From Trogon surrucura (lineage: Eukaryota > Chordata > Aves > Trogoniformes > Trogonidae): 64,000 nucleotides of DNA. This document shows, piece by piece, positions 12,264 through 25,900 of this stretch. Both the position numbers and the translations under genes were made by a program. The first letter of the stretch is position 1. The number at the start of each line of letters is the position of its first letter. The notes beneath the pieces are model-generated. The model ran no database searches, was not told the DNA's origin, and saw only the letters and a program-made list of their open reading frames with translations. The stretch covers positions 120,639,161 to 120,703,160 of the forward strand of contig CM036618.1 in NCBI GenBank assembly GCA_020746105.1, written 5' to 3'.

Positions 12264-13289
12264 AAATGTACCCCCTTCACTCACATCAGCAGATACCTAA
12301 TCTCAGGTCCCTCAGTCAAGCACCCAAAAGTCAGCACAATGTTACCAGGCCACAGGCTCCCCAGGAGACTCCATGTCCCGTCCTGAATATTTTTAGGGAA
12401 TCAAGATATTTTTTCCCCCGAGGCAGAACATGGCAGAGCTCCCTTTCGCAACCCTGTTTCTCAGAGGGTTCTTAGTCAATCGGAATTATTTTTTTTAATA
12501 ACACAGGTGCATGTAATATGGCGTATGCACAGGAATCTGTCTAAAATCTATGTATCTTGTGTATCACTGCAATGAATATTACTTTCAGCGTACTTCATTG
12601 CTTCATGACCACCACAGTCTTATAGATTTGGAAAGTGTCATTTTAATTTACAATCTGAGATTGTAAATCCTAAGTAAAATTTGCCCCAAACAAGTGAAAA
12701 TACTGGGAAGAAACTGCCATTACTACCCCAATCGAACCCTCAAAACTAGAGCTTCCACCTTGAACCTTAAGTCAGAAATCCACAGTCTGGACCTACTCAA
12801 GAAATCTTGGCAGCTGCACTGTCAAATAAAAATCTCACGGAAATCTGTCTGATATGATACCAGTAATTTGTTATCCTTGCTTAAACAACGTGTAGGAGAG
12901 AGAAGGCTCCCGGTGACTCAACATGCAGGAGAACTGGCACTGTATTTACCCGTTGTCACTATCTGGGAACTTCAGAGTAATAAATGGATGAAATGCAGCT
13001 CATAAAAATATTCATATGATGAAATTTATGGCTTACATTAAAGCGTGTTTAACTTGAAAAATGACTATGTAAAGCTCAACTGATCTGTACCCTGTGTATA
13101 TTCACAGTCACATCTATTTACTTTGGAGCTGCATGTTCAAATTTATTTCCACTTGTGCATATCCAAGCTGTGCGCACGTCCCAAGCAGCCGAAACTTTTT
13201 CTCTCTCTTTTTTTTGTTTAGATTACGCACAGGTACTATATTTCAAACAGAGCCTCTTTCTTGAATTTTTTTCAATCTTCTGGACCATA

Positions 13290-13650
13290 GATACGGCCAA
13301 ACGCTGAGCTGGACCACGCAAAACTCCTGCCCTCCTTCACTGCTCGTGGTACAAGTACCAAAGCCATGTAAAACCTGACGGGCGAGCAGGCGGTTGCGCC
13401 CAGCACGCAGCTTCCCCTACATTTTAACGCACCCCTCGCAGGGGAAGGAAGGACCACAGCTACCTTTCCGTGCACAACACAGCTGCCTGGGACCACGGAG
13501 GCGAGCGCATCTAACATCAAGCCATCTTTGCCCACCTCAAAGGCTGCCGGGGCGGGAGGAGGCCAGGCCACATGAATCGACCTGTGCGGGCAGAGCCAGC
13601 TGGCTGCCGGCGAGGCAACCCTGCCTAAAGCCGCGACCAGAAAGCTGTTG
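13290..13650. promoter_or_regulatory. CpG-rich, GC-rich island-like patch
   Basis: About 23 CpG are counted in ~350 bp, with clearly raised GC, in the middle of AT-rich intron. Both strands are open for about 100 codons here (minus 13272-13571, plus 13394-13720). That is expected where GC is high and stop codons are rare, so neither is called a gene. An orphan CpG island (enhancer or alternative promoter) or an old GC-rich insert would both fit. Confidence 0.35.
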
Positions 13651-16600
13651 CACAGATGCCAGTATAGATTACACAGGTCTTCTAATTTACACCTCTATTA
13701 GCATAACTAACGAGGAGTAAGCAGGATTCTCTTCCAGCCCATATGTAAAACAAGCGCCTCCTCCAAGTGTTTTGCACTGTAGATAAAGAGTGAAAGAAAA
13801 CTTTCACATGCTGTTTAGCTTCTCAATTTTTTTTTCTGCAGAAGCAGCAGAAATGTAATACTAGTACTGCTCAATCTAACATCCCCGACAGTTTTACTCT
13901 GTGATCTTTACTGTGGTATCTAAATCTCTCATAATCTGAGGGATAACAAATACGAAACTTCCACAAGGGTATCCACATGGGCTTCACATAACACACAACG
14001 CTCACGATGGGACTGAGTACCAGCATGGGGTCATCGCAGATTCCTTATCAACATCCCGCTAAAAGCAGCCAGTAGCGAAACACCTACAGACAATGCTGCT
14101 CTTTGGACATACCTCTATGTGTAAGTGAAAATGAAAAATTAGCATTCAAAAAATATCCACGCGATACTAACACGACGAAGTGTTTTGCAAGTGGGCTTTG
14201 ACTCTAAGGACAGTACCGAGCCAGAAGGTTTTCAGTAGGGAGTTATTTTCCTTTTGTTCCATTCACAAAGACAGGTCAGCCTTGGGGAAGAAATGCTTTA
14301 AAGACAGACTACCCTTTCCAGTACACACAGATCAATTCATGCTACAGTGCAATTTGTGCCTCTCGTGAATTGAACTTCTTTTAGTTGATCTGGTTTGTGT
14401 AAAGAACTGCTGCTCCTTCTGCCTTAGAAAGAACTTATCCCTCCCCCAAGTATATATATAAAAACTTGAGTGCATTTTCTTTTTCTTTGCCCTTTTTTGA
14501 GACAAAAACCCCCCAAAATTGAAAATCAAACTAACAATGCAGAGGAGGCCAATCCGCCAGGGAGACTTGGTAGCAACCAGATGACTTCACAAGCTATTGT
14601 GTATTTAGATGCGAATATTTGCAATTAAAAACCATTATAAGACAAGAGCGCGTACAACCTTTTCAAAATCAGCATCTATTCCTAACTCCACTGCATCCAG
14701 GTTGCTCAAGAACAGTCGGAGTGACCTGTCATTTACAGAATGAGTACTCCTCAGAGATGGGCCCATTTAATCAGGGGGGAAGACATAATTCAGAGGAGAC
14801 GTACACGTTGAGAAACAAACTCTTCTTAAATCTTTCCTAAACTGTCTTTTATTGCTCAGTTGAAAGGAATCTGCAGTGCAAAATGATAAGAAACACAAAC
14901 CACCTTCTTAATACGTATGCCAAAACATTTACTTTTCTTTTTAATGCCACTTTAATTTCTGGTAAAATTCCAAACCAAGGGGTTTATATTTCATGATATT
15001 GTCAACTTTGCATAAAACTACTGGTACTACTCATGACTTATACAGCCTCAGGGAGACTATTGATTTTTTCCCCTTCATAAATCTGAAAATGTTCTGTCTC
15101 TTCCCAGTGGACCCATTATATTTATTGGTATCTATCCCAAAACAACTGCTCAAGGTTATAGCTATGAAAACATTTGGGGGTTTAATTCACTACACAGAGA
15201 CCAGAGAAGCCCACAGATTTTGGCTCAGAACCCAAAATTTGCCCTGACTGCAAAAGATATATTTTTTTTTTACTGTGTGTCAGGACCAGAGGGTAAAACT
15301 TCTTCCCTAGACAGGGCTTATATCGTCTCTAATGGAATGGTAAGTAAATTTTAACTGAAGGTAAAAAGTTAAACAAGCCCTTCTTTACAGGCAGACGAGA
15401 TCAGACAATGACAGTTACCAATAAATATTGCTATAAATAAATATTTCATGAATATTTATTGCATAAATATTTCTCCTAAACCTCAAATTTTCTTATGGAA
15501 TAGCTAAAACTAAGAAGTTACCCTGGCCCTTAAGAGTAGACGCCCAACTTTTGAAAGCCATTTGAATGTCTGACATCTCAGAAATAAAATATGTGGAGGT
15601 GTGGTCGAAGATGAAAAAGAAGATTTAAGCTCTTCAGGTCATTAAAATACAGTATGCTGTAACGACTGATTACGTCGCTATTGCTTTAATTGGTGTTTGA
15701 ATCTTCAAAGATAACTTTGCATCAACTTTTAAGCTAATTTATGAAGGAACGAGGGCTGGCATCATGTAGTAATCTTCCTCCACCCGTACTGAATCCAAGT
15801 GGAAGATTTGCATGTGATTTTTTTTAAAATCATAGTGGATATACTGTACTATGCTCCAGCAATCTTCCAAGAGAATATATGCCTGTGGGATGCTCCTCTC
15901 AACACAAGAAAACCGCTGCCAATCTGCATTTTAATCTGTCACGGCACTGCTTGTGAGCTTCTCCATGACCACCTCTGGAGCACATGCTAGAAAGCCGTAG
16001 GAGAGCATCAAAAAAAGGATTTTGGTCTCTTCCCCTGTGTTATTAGTACGGACTTGGAAGGTGGGAGCACCAGTGCCCTTAGCACGCTGCCTGTTTCACA
16101 AAGCAGCCGGGTACCGCACCGCAAGGAGAAGAAGAAGATCGCCTTCAAAATCAGCAGCTACAGCAATGTCATTTAGTTTTAAGACATGTAAAAATCTAGT
16201 CATCACAATAAAAACTGTAGCCTTTGCCAACAGATTTCACTAAGTGGTATCTGAGATACCATAATTTTGATTACATTTAGAACAAAAGCATATGCCTGCT
16301 GCGCACTTAAAGTACGCAAATGCTGGCTATATATTGCTTTGCACTGTACTTTAATAAATTAAACACAGAAATTGCAGTATGTTATCCATATTCTACACGA
16401 AAATACCTACAGCATAATCTATAACTGGCAGCTGACCAGTTGGCAAGGCAGGCCTAGACTTTGCATATCACATGAACACGTAGTCTTTCATTTGTAATCT
16501 AGCTCGCACAAAGTGAGCAGTAGCAAATTTTCAAGTCTGTAAATTCTACACTGAACCAACACACTCAATTATAAAATCTTGTGTCCCAAGACTATGACCT

Positions 16601-19200
16601 GTTCCAGAAAAAAAAAAAAAAAAAACTACTAGTTTTGCTTTAGATCATTTTACAGCATCAGTTTTTATAAAAATGTTTGGTAAATTTAAAAGGGCACATA
16701 CTTCTGATAAACCTTTGAAAGAAAACAGCTTTTACCAACAATCCAAAAATGAGGGGCACTTCCAACAACCTGAAATTGTCAAATGTTAACACCATGGGTT
16801 TACTTGCTTTCATGATGTGATGGTTATTTCTTTAACAGCAGTTCTTCAGAATGTTGTTCTTTTCCTTTACTCTTCACAATATTGAAGTTGTTATTACTTG
16901 ATTATCGTATCAAGAGTATTATCACAAATCATTCCTACTTTGCTCAAGTTACATTTAACAAATTCAAAACGAGAAAAACGTTCCATGTGTACATACCACT
17001 AACTGTACATAGGGTTTTTTATAGATACATAGTAACTAGAGAAACAACAGCTTTCAGAAATTATTTACTAACACATTATTATTAAAATATGCCCTATCTA
17101 CAACTTTAAAAATGGTTGTCATAGTAGGAAACATTCTTAGTCTACAAAAAACCCCAAACTGTACTTCCTAAAATTTATTGAGAATTGTATATAGTCTATT
17201 TTGATGCACTCACATACAGAATTAGCTTTTCTGAGAGGAAAATGTGGAATGCAAATTAGCATTTATTTAATAATTTAACAATAACATCTTTACATAAGTT
17301 ACTGAAGCCGTGGATAGGAACAAAACGCAGATAGTACCCAGGCTTGCTTCAGGATTTCAGCTGGTGAGTTCCACGTAAATAAAACCACCTCTGACAAGCA
17401 CGAAACATGATGAAATGCACTTTTTTATTTTCTAAAAAGGACTCTTTATTTAATAAAACCTCTCGTTCCAGGGGAAAGCAGCCATGCTGCATGTTAAAAA
17501 AACAAACCACTGGGAAGCACCGCACTTGGGCTGAAAGCCTCAAACACTTTGCTGTCACTTTTTTCCTCTGCTATTAGAATCAGCGACTGTCACTCAAAAC
17601 ACTGAGCCCATTCGAGGGCCGGGCCAGGTTTCGGTGCCAGTCGTTCATCCTGAGGGACAAAAGGGTGATTTGGGAGCTGAGCGAGGTTTGCAGCCCGCCT
17701 CTGGCTGTCCAAGAGATCACCGCACAAACAGAAAAAGTCACAAGGTAAGAAATGATGAAATGTATTCGGTGTTATCTCGGTATCAAGGTGCCAGCGACTC
17801 TGCCGTGATTCACTCGCTCCATACAAGCTCCCTCCCAGTACAACTGGGATTCCTTGCTGCTTCTCCTTTCTCCTGAGCACAAAGAGAAAAATTATGCCTG
17901 TCGTTCCCCAGGATTTCCCATCTTTCCAAACCCACCTTCTGCTGGCCCCAACATAAAAAGGTCATCAAAGAAGATTATGCAGAATTCCACAATAACAATT
18001 TTCTACCTATATCTGTATGGCAAAATGAGCGTGATTTAGCGTTTCCTAGACTTATTTTGCTTGTTAGAGAAGTTACACTAAGTCTTTTCTTGCAAGGAAA
18101 CAACAAGCAGTGGGGCTAATGATGATAGATCGCATCTACCTTTTGAAATCACAGTCACTGAAATAAATATAACATTCCCAGTTAGAAATATTTAAAATTT
18201 CAAATAGAGTTGACTAGACAAGTTGTATTTCCTTCACATTTACTAAGTTTTCTTTTAAAGACAGAGACCCTCCCATCCCTCTTTAAGCAACACTTATGGC
18301 TCTGAGCAACAAGCAGTTAGTCTAGAACACACTTTAGGTTGAAACACCGCTACGTACTTAACTCTTTTCTCAGCGAACACCAGCCTGTGTAATATCCTGA
18401 GAGGCAAAAATGCAGCAGCATCATGATTCCAACACTACAAAACTGTTGCTGTTGTAAGAAAGCGTCCCAAAAGGCAAGCCAGGACACTCATTTTGCATTG
18501 ATTTTATAGAGAGGCTATCCAAATGCTGCAATGACAAGCAATCATAGTATCAAGCCCACAAGACAAAACAGGAATGGGTTAGTTAGTGGAAGGAATTAAC
18601 TGGAAAAGGAGAATTTGAAAATGAAATTGAGAAACAAGAGGTATGGGGAGAAATGTAAGATTTTTAGCAAAGACAGCAAATATTATAAAATATCTGCAAA
18701 GATATCTCATGTTCACCTACGCACAGGTTACCTTTCCAGAGGTAAGGTTAAAATATTTCACTGAAATTACATTTCCTACTCTCCTGTGTCTGTGTTTACT
18801 GCAGTTTGAAAAGAATGTGTACGAGCACCACATGAGCAGCAGCAGGAAACAAAATCTGTTTTTAATGGAAGCTACTTAAATAAAGTTTAAAAATAAAGTA
18901 CTCGTTTTCAAAACTAGATTGCTTAATTTTTAAGGGTTTTGGCTCTGCAATGTACAAGGGTGCTCTAAGATGCATATACCCAAAACCCCGACTCACTTTA
19001 AAATTAGTGCTCTCTTAGAAGTATGAATTGCTCCATCTGGAAGTGATTAGGGTTCCAAGGATGTGCAGCATTAAGTAATTTAACTTACTGAAGTACTTCT
19101 TTTTTTAAGAAGCTCTTCAATTTAAAAATAAGAATAGTTAAAAAAAAAAAAAAAAAGAAAAACCCCTTCCTAGTACAGCTGTTCGAGTCACATGAACCAC
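13651..19200. other. AT-rich intronic DNA, no gene seen
   Basis: It includes a perfect 10-bp inverted repeat near 15436 and an 18-base A-run at 16608-16625. A second long A-run (about 17 bases) lies at 19140-19156. No repeat family or exon is recognised. Confidence 0.5.
15436..15460. repeat. AT-rich inverted repeat
   Basis: AATAAATATT at 15436-15445 is matched by its exact reverse complement at 15451-15460 with a 5-base loop. Further ATAAATATT copies flank it. Probably low-complexity sequence with no function. Confidence 0.6.
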
Positions 19201-19239
19201 TTTATTCATTTAATGTACTGAAAGAGGTGGGAGAAGGAA

Positions 19240-19920
19240 TTTCTTGAAGCCGACAATAACGATTGTAACAGCGACGACCTAGACATACAACTGTACAGGA
19301 AAAGCAGTCAAATACTTGACATAAAATGTCTGTGATAGGCACCAGGTGGCCACCCCTTCGCACAGTTACCACCCGGATACTTCCTCCTTTGGCTGGAAGA
19401 TCTTGCTGGAACAAAGCAGGGAGGGAGCAATACCTGCCACGGGTGCCTGGTGAATCAACAACGCACGTACACCTCGCGCACAAGAACCAGAGAGCAAAAG
19501 GGCTGCGAGAGTCATGCCAAGGCTCATGTTTGAGCACAGAAATCAAAGTGCATTTCAGAGGGGCAGAGTGCGATGCACGCTGACACCGATGACTTGCTTT
19601 TTTTGCCTCTTAAAAGCCAGAGGGGTAAAGGACGGACTAACTTTGTCATCTGCTTTTTCCAGATCGGGATTTGAAGTGAGACCCAAAAACGGGTTGGGGA
19701 TCTTCCAGCTGGAAGCACCCACCAAAGCACCAAGGGCCGTGCAGAGAGTGTTGGGAGCGACAGAGGGGGACAGACGGAGCGGGACGCGACTGCGGAGGTC
19801 AGTGCTGGCCGAGCACTTTTCCCAGAGATCAAGTTTTCCTCCGCCAGAAACGTACAGTCCATTCTCATGACCTCCTACTTTCGCCACAATTAGTTTCCCG
19901 GCAGTACCACTACAGAAATG
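19240..19920. promoter_or_regulatory. CpG-rich patch, densest at 19660-19880
   Basis: Roughly 30 CpG are counted over ~680 bp, including a cluster of six within about 40 bp near 19758-19795. Flanks on both sides are AT-rich and CpG-poor. Overlapping frames of 114-135 codons on both strands (for example minus 19555-19962) reflect the high GC; no protein family is recognisable. Candidate orphan CpG island or GC-rich insert. Confidence 0.35.
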
Positions 19921-19969
19921 ATTCTTGGCAACACCTGAAAAGTCTTTCAGGAGTATGTCCAAAGCGGTG

Positions 19970-22900
19970 TTTTAGAGTTCAAGATCTCAGGCCACAGATT
20001 AGAACAAAATTAGTTGTTTTATCTTCTGGTAGGAACATCTTCCTTGACTGTCTCTGAAATGATTTTTCTAGTATTTCTTAGATGTTTTTAGGGGGTTTTA
20101 ACATAAAGGAAGTTAAAAGTTGGTATTTGACAATGGTAATTTTGGCATTTTTCAGGTTAAAATCTCTGTAATTTTGAAGGGTTGAAATGTTAAAGTAAGA
20201 GATGATAATTTCTCTGGGGAACGCGAAAATTGAAATATATTTCTAACTTGAATGAACTGACATGCATCATCAGTTGTATTTTCAATTAAGGTTCTGCAAT
20301 GTTGATTAATTCACTCATTTGAAAACAATTTACATACAAGATGGTCAGGGAACTGGAATGTTGCCCTGGGGGAACTCAAGAGAACAGTCAGGGATCAAAG
20401 TCTGAAAGCAAATTGACATATTTGGGGAGCTTTCAATAGCATGATAGGAGTGGTTGAAGATCACAGCAGTCAGATGAATGCTTTTTGCTTAGAAGATGGT
20501 TACTGCCATCACGGAAGATTTAAGCCTTCCGATTTTTCATAAACACACAGCCCTGTACTTCAAGCTATCAAGAAAATGCCAGCCATCAGTCAAGGGAAAT
20601 ATTTGAATGCTGAGATGGAAATGAGCTTTACAATTTGCATTGAGGAATGTGTAAGTGTGTGGATGGTCTTTGACGTTACGGAATTATTTCCTTGTTTAAA
20701 AAAGTGCACAATCTTTGCCAGCTGACTCCAGAAAAGAAAAAACCAGTCTTTCCCTCTATACTCAGCTGTTACAATTAACCAGGAATATTAATGACACATT
20801 GACCTATTTATAAAGAAATTTATGGAGAAAGATTAGCGATAGTTGCTATAGCATTACGATGGGACGCCCCAAGTTAGATTTCAATTTGCTATGCTTAAAT
20901 TGCAAGAACTATTCCAATTGCAATCAACTGCACGGTCTCTTGGAATTGTTTAGAAAAATCAGAGAAGCAGCATCTGAAGAAATTAATGGAGCTAACATTA
21001 TAAAAGCAATTCAACCAATTATAAAATTTATTTACAAGGCTGAAACACTATGCCAAGACTGCTGGTTTCATACTTCCCACAAAAGGAAACGTTTAGTAAA
21101 ACGCAGTATTATATATAAGCTAAATCAATGTCAAGCACAAACAAAAAATGCAGTAAATATTAGTTTGAACTTAGAGACAAACTATGAAATATGAAACCAT
21201 GTGCTTCTTCTAAATCCATGTCATGATGAACAGCTAAAAGTGCCCTTCGCCAGCTGTTGCTGGAAAGCTGTCAGTTCATTTTTAAATAGAGATGTCAAAG
21301 GTCTGCAAACCTGTTATTGAACAAGACTGAAAAGCATATGACTATGAACAATTGAAAACGACTGGGGTGATGGGGTCAGGTGCAGGGACACATGATTTTA
21401 GGCAACCTTTTGGCTTGCTGCGTTCTTTGAAACTCAGTCCTCTGGAGCTTTCAAGGCTCAGCAGTTACCCCAGTGATACATAAATTCAGGACCACAAAGC
21501 ATACCTCAGCCTCTCTGCTCTAAGGGCTCCTAATGAGTTAAAAATGACAGCAGAGATGAACTTTCAGAAGGGAAAACTTTAGCTGTACATCTCTAGAGGT
21601 AAAAAGTAGACCTAAGTGTAAACCAGATGCAACATGCTTCTGCTCTAATAACATATTCTTTAATTAGAAAGCATCCATGTAAAATACCAGCCAGTTAGTG
21701 CCAGATGCTTAAGATAACTATTAAAACATTCATCCTTTATGATGAAAAATACAGTTCTTTCTTAAGAAAGTATTTTTTTTTGCTGTGAAAATGTGAAGGT
21801 ACATAGTTTTACTAATGGAATTGTTTAATCTAATTCCAATGCGGACCCTCTAAGCAGAAAGCTGCATTCACGTAAAAGTTCTGCCTGTGCCAGTATATGA
21901 CACAGGAACAAAAACTTCTCCATTTCCTTCAAACATCTACTATGACAAAAGTGACAGTGCTTCAGCAAAACTGAGCATCCAGCCTGAAGGAAATCAAATA
22001 AGTATATACTTACATAGCAACAGGTCCTCTTGTAATGAGAAATTAATAATACAGTGTGTAATCATTAACAGACATCAAGGATAAGTTGCCCCCACCTGCT
22101 ACGTTCAGCAACAGCATCAAAGTCTCATTAATGCTAATAGTGAGGAACAGACGCTTCCTTTTGGAGTGGGGGGGGAAAGGTGTGAAGGGGACAAATGCAG
22201 GAAATGCAGAAACAAGCCACTGGTATCACGCAGCTAAACCAATAAAGCAAAACCACAAGAGAGGTGTGGCTGAGCTGGGTGTCAGCCAGGGCTCCTTCTG
22301 CTCCTTGCATCAGTGTTGGGTTCTTCCTGCAGCATTTGCGTGTGGACCGATAGACAGAGCACGTGGAAGATGGCATTACGTTCCGAAAGACAGGAACCCA
22401 GAATACGGGCAAAAACAACACACAGTGTTTCAAGAAAGTGACGGGCTCCAGCATGTTTGTTTAAATGATGAAAATTCTTGGTATGTGCACAGAGACCAGA
22501 AGATTATCCAAAAGACAAACTGGACAGTCATGAAGAGCGAGCGCGCAGAGTGGGAAAAAGACCTTCTAGAGATGTCAGCTAGAAGTAACAAACTATACAG
22601 GTGTTAGCGGAGCTGGAAAGGCAGCCACCACACATCTGGAGAACCCACTTCCCTCTGTGGGCTGCTCTTATCTGGCCTTCCATGCAAGCGACAGGCTAGA
22701 TGAGCTGACAAAGCCAATTCAGCAGAAACCAATAAGCAGAACATTTTTCCTATTTTTTAAAAATAGGAGTTGATGGAGGTGTCCATCCATTGGCAGCTCT
22801 GACTCTGGAACCTGTGGATGCTTCATTTTTAATGGTGTGTACTTTAGGTAGTTGAAAAGACCAGCGATAACCAACGCTAGTCTTCCTACACAGGCAGCTT

Positions 22901-25900
22901 TGGAGGATCAGAGTCTGTGCTAGACATGCACCCCAGGCACGGAGCTTTCCCGTAGCAGGAACTCAAAGGAAGAGAAGCAACAAACAGGAAAACACAATCA
23001 CTAGAAAGTTTTTTGAAGAAAAATGTGGAGGACACATTACAATTGAAAATATCTTAACCATTCTTATTTAATGAAGGCAAGATCACTCTAAAAGACATAA
23101 GCAAAGGACATCAGACTGCAAATTTATCCGTAAATAAAAAGAGGAGAGTAAGTAGTTGTATACCCGGATATAAACCTTAAGTAAGGCAATGAAACACGGC
23201 TACACTTTCCATTTAGCTAACGCTACTCTCAGACTATTTTCAGTGAAACCTAACAAAGAGTTAAAGCCCATTTAACACAAAAAAAACCACATGTATCTGG
23301 ATGACTGTAAGGACTCCTCTGTAGAAATATCAGAAACATCCAACTACTTGCAGAGCATACGTTTTTTACAGTCATATTAGGCACTGAAAAGAATACGTCC
23401 TTTTCCTTTCAGCAGGCCTATTTATATGCCTAAAATTAAACACATGCCTAATAATTAAGCGTGATTAGGTTCCAATTACTTCATTTGTACTTCTTTAGCG
23501 CTTCTTTCATTTCATTCTCGCTGCACCAAAACGTGAAAACTGGAGATATGAATGGCTGAGATTGACTGCCATCAGTTTCAGACACATTTCAGCCCACCCT
23601 GAAAATTGTAAGCTTCCTGTCACACGCTGTCAGTAAAACTCATGTCTTCCAAACAAAGGTTCCGAGAACAGCGCTTACATGGCACCTTTAGATTTTACAT
23701 TTTGTTTGACACCTACCATTTGTGAGAAACAGCATTTTATAACCATTTTCCATCCTGTCTGTCCCCATCACCACCACCCCCACCAAACATAATTGCTTTT
23801 ACTATAAATATCTGACAGTGCTGGTGAAAGTAATAGAGAGTATGATTTGGAAAGCTCTTTTTGACTGCCTAATAGATTTGTTATATAAGCACAAATCTTA
23901 TTCTAGTGTTAGTGCTAAGTAGTTTCTCTTCTACCAAAAAAAATAAAGGAAGGAATAAATTGTCCTTCGCAAATGGATAGCACAGTTGGGTCAGGAAAAA
24001 CACAGTTCCTGTACTTAAAGCATATTTGAAAAGTTATCTTATCAGGTAGCTCACTACATACCTGCAAGTCTCATCTGAGAGATTCAATATTAATGTCCTT
24101 TTTATCAGTTTCTTATTTGAACTAAATTTCGTAGGTACAGTACATATATTACGCAAAAGAAATCAGGTTTGCCCAGATAAATCCCATTATTTTCTGACTC
24201 AAATACTCATTTGAGTAGGAAATAACTGATACGATGCACTGTATCTGCTGCTACGGAAAATTACCCTCGATTAACGTGCAATTTATTGAGTGGATCTTAG
24301 AAGTATTCCAGAGCTGCCAATAATAACTGAGCGGCAAGCCTTGACAACAGAAAAGCACATCAACTGATGCAAAACAACATACACTGAAATCAGTCTTGTA
24401 TTAGAAAGAAACTTGAGCAAATCAAACAGATGTTCACTTTAAACGATAAACATTCCAATGCAGTTATAGCTTACAGGTATAACTCAGATTATATGTGCTA
24501 TTCAGCTCCCAAATTAAAATTGCAGGAATGTTTCCCCGCGGAAATCGTTCTGGTCACACTGAAAGAGGAGACGAGGATCTGAGTCATTTTTTGCCCTTCT
24601 CTTACCACTCAAGTAACTCTGCAAACCGAGAGAGAGCAAATCTAGGTAAGAGCTACTGTGAAAACATAACCTTAAATACCAAAAGCAAAAGACTTTTCTG
24701 AAAATGTTCTCTGTATGTCTTTCACGGAGCAAATGGCCTGGGTTTCAGAATGGCTGCTCACAAACAGTCAACGCTTGTGCTTTTGCAAAATTCCACCCGT
24801 GTAAAACATATTTTGAAGAACAGGATCCCAGCCAGAAGGTCCCACCTTATCCCCAAGATCTTGGGAAATTATGAAGTCCTGAAGCAGCGCTAGGACTGAT
24901 GCATATCGAGTCATTTCCCACACGGTTACGCAAAAAACGTGAGGAGGAGGAAATGAGATTTCACAATTGGCGCCAAAGTTCAGGAACACATTACAGCAAT
25001 CACAGCCCCTGGAAAACCCACCCTTCCAGCAGTACCCCAAATTGGAAGTGCCCCCTCACCCCACCTACCCCTTCACAGCCCAGACCTTGTTCCCTGTCCG
25101 GTACCAACTCCCTGCCCCAAGAATCACCCTCCAATAAACTCGTATGTTCTTGGATCGCCCGACACGGTGAGTTCCAGGTGGAACTAGCCTGGACGTGACG
25201 GTGACTTGTCTCTGAAGCACACGGGACAGCTTGTACCTCTCAGAGCTGCCATTTCCTAACACCAAAAAAGTAATTAATCTGAGTTGACTTCCATCATTGA
25301 GCAAACAGTCTGCCAACAGTTACCACATAATATTATGTTAGAAATTATACATGTTCGCTACACAGGAGACGTGCCTAAAGGCATTAACTGTAAATGGTAT
25401 TTTCAGCGGGGATGTGTATGCGGGCATGCGCTCTGGAGTACGAAAAGCTGTGGCAGTCGTGGATTGCACAACAGTTTCCATAAACAGAATCTTCTGTTGA
25501 GAGCTCTTCCCTCTGCTGTACTGAAGTTTTCCATGTTTGGCCTCAGGAAAAAAAAAAGAAAAAAAAAAAAGGCAAGCAGATTTGCTCTAAATACTTTGGA
25601 AATTAAAGAACTGCTCCCATCTCAAATCCATCACTGAGGAGAGAAGCGGGAGTCTGATTTCACTGTGGTTTTCTCCTCCAAGATTTACTTCAACATGTGG
25701 TACTCTTTGGATTTGCGTCTCTAATTTTTGCTTCTTCCATTCAGAAAACATTAACTGAGACAATGTTTACTCAGTTGCTTAAACATATCTGAGAAGGGGG
25801 AAGCCCTGGCAGTGGTTTAAATCATTTGGGATATCTAGGGATGAAAGGCTCGTCGAATGAGCCTCACAAAGTGCGGACCAGTTAGGATCGACTGAAACAG

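Larger units (their letters stand above)
10233..13285. other. Intronic DNA with small tandem repeats
   Basis: AT-rich intron. It contains a 21-bp tandem duplication near 12037 and a GGGA run near 12248. The open frames near 11431-11710 and 12183-12475 overlap one another and show no motif. Confidence 0.5.

Noticed and set aside
19555-19962. Long overlapping frames on both strands (up to 135 codons)
   Set aside because: They coincide with a GC- and CpG-rich patch where stop codons are naturally rare; both strands are open equally, which argues against real coding.
20859-21194. A 111-codon plus-strand frame rich in Lys/Asn with two CxxC pairs, at first resembling a small viral or zinc-binding protein
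   Set aside because: No family could be recognised, there is no flanking promoter or splice site, and about this many frames of this length are expected by chance in AT-rich 64-kb DNA.
22086-22607. A 173-codon plus-strand open frame
   Set aside because: No domain, no low-complexity or coding-like pattern, no splice borders and no regulatory context. Kept only as a note in the regional entry.
23760-23790. A CCACCACCCCCACC run checked as a possible Gly-rich GGGG exon of MACROD2
   Set aside because: It lies on the wrong side of the identified exon for transcription order and has no NAAN-coding sequence beside it.
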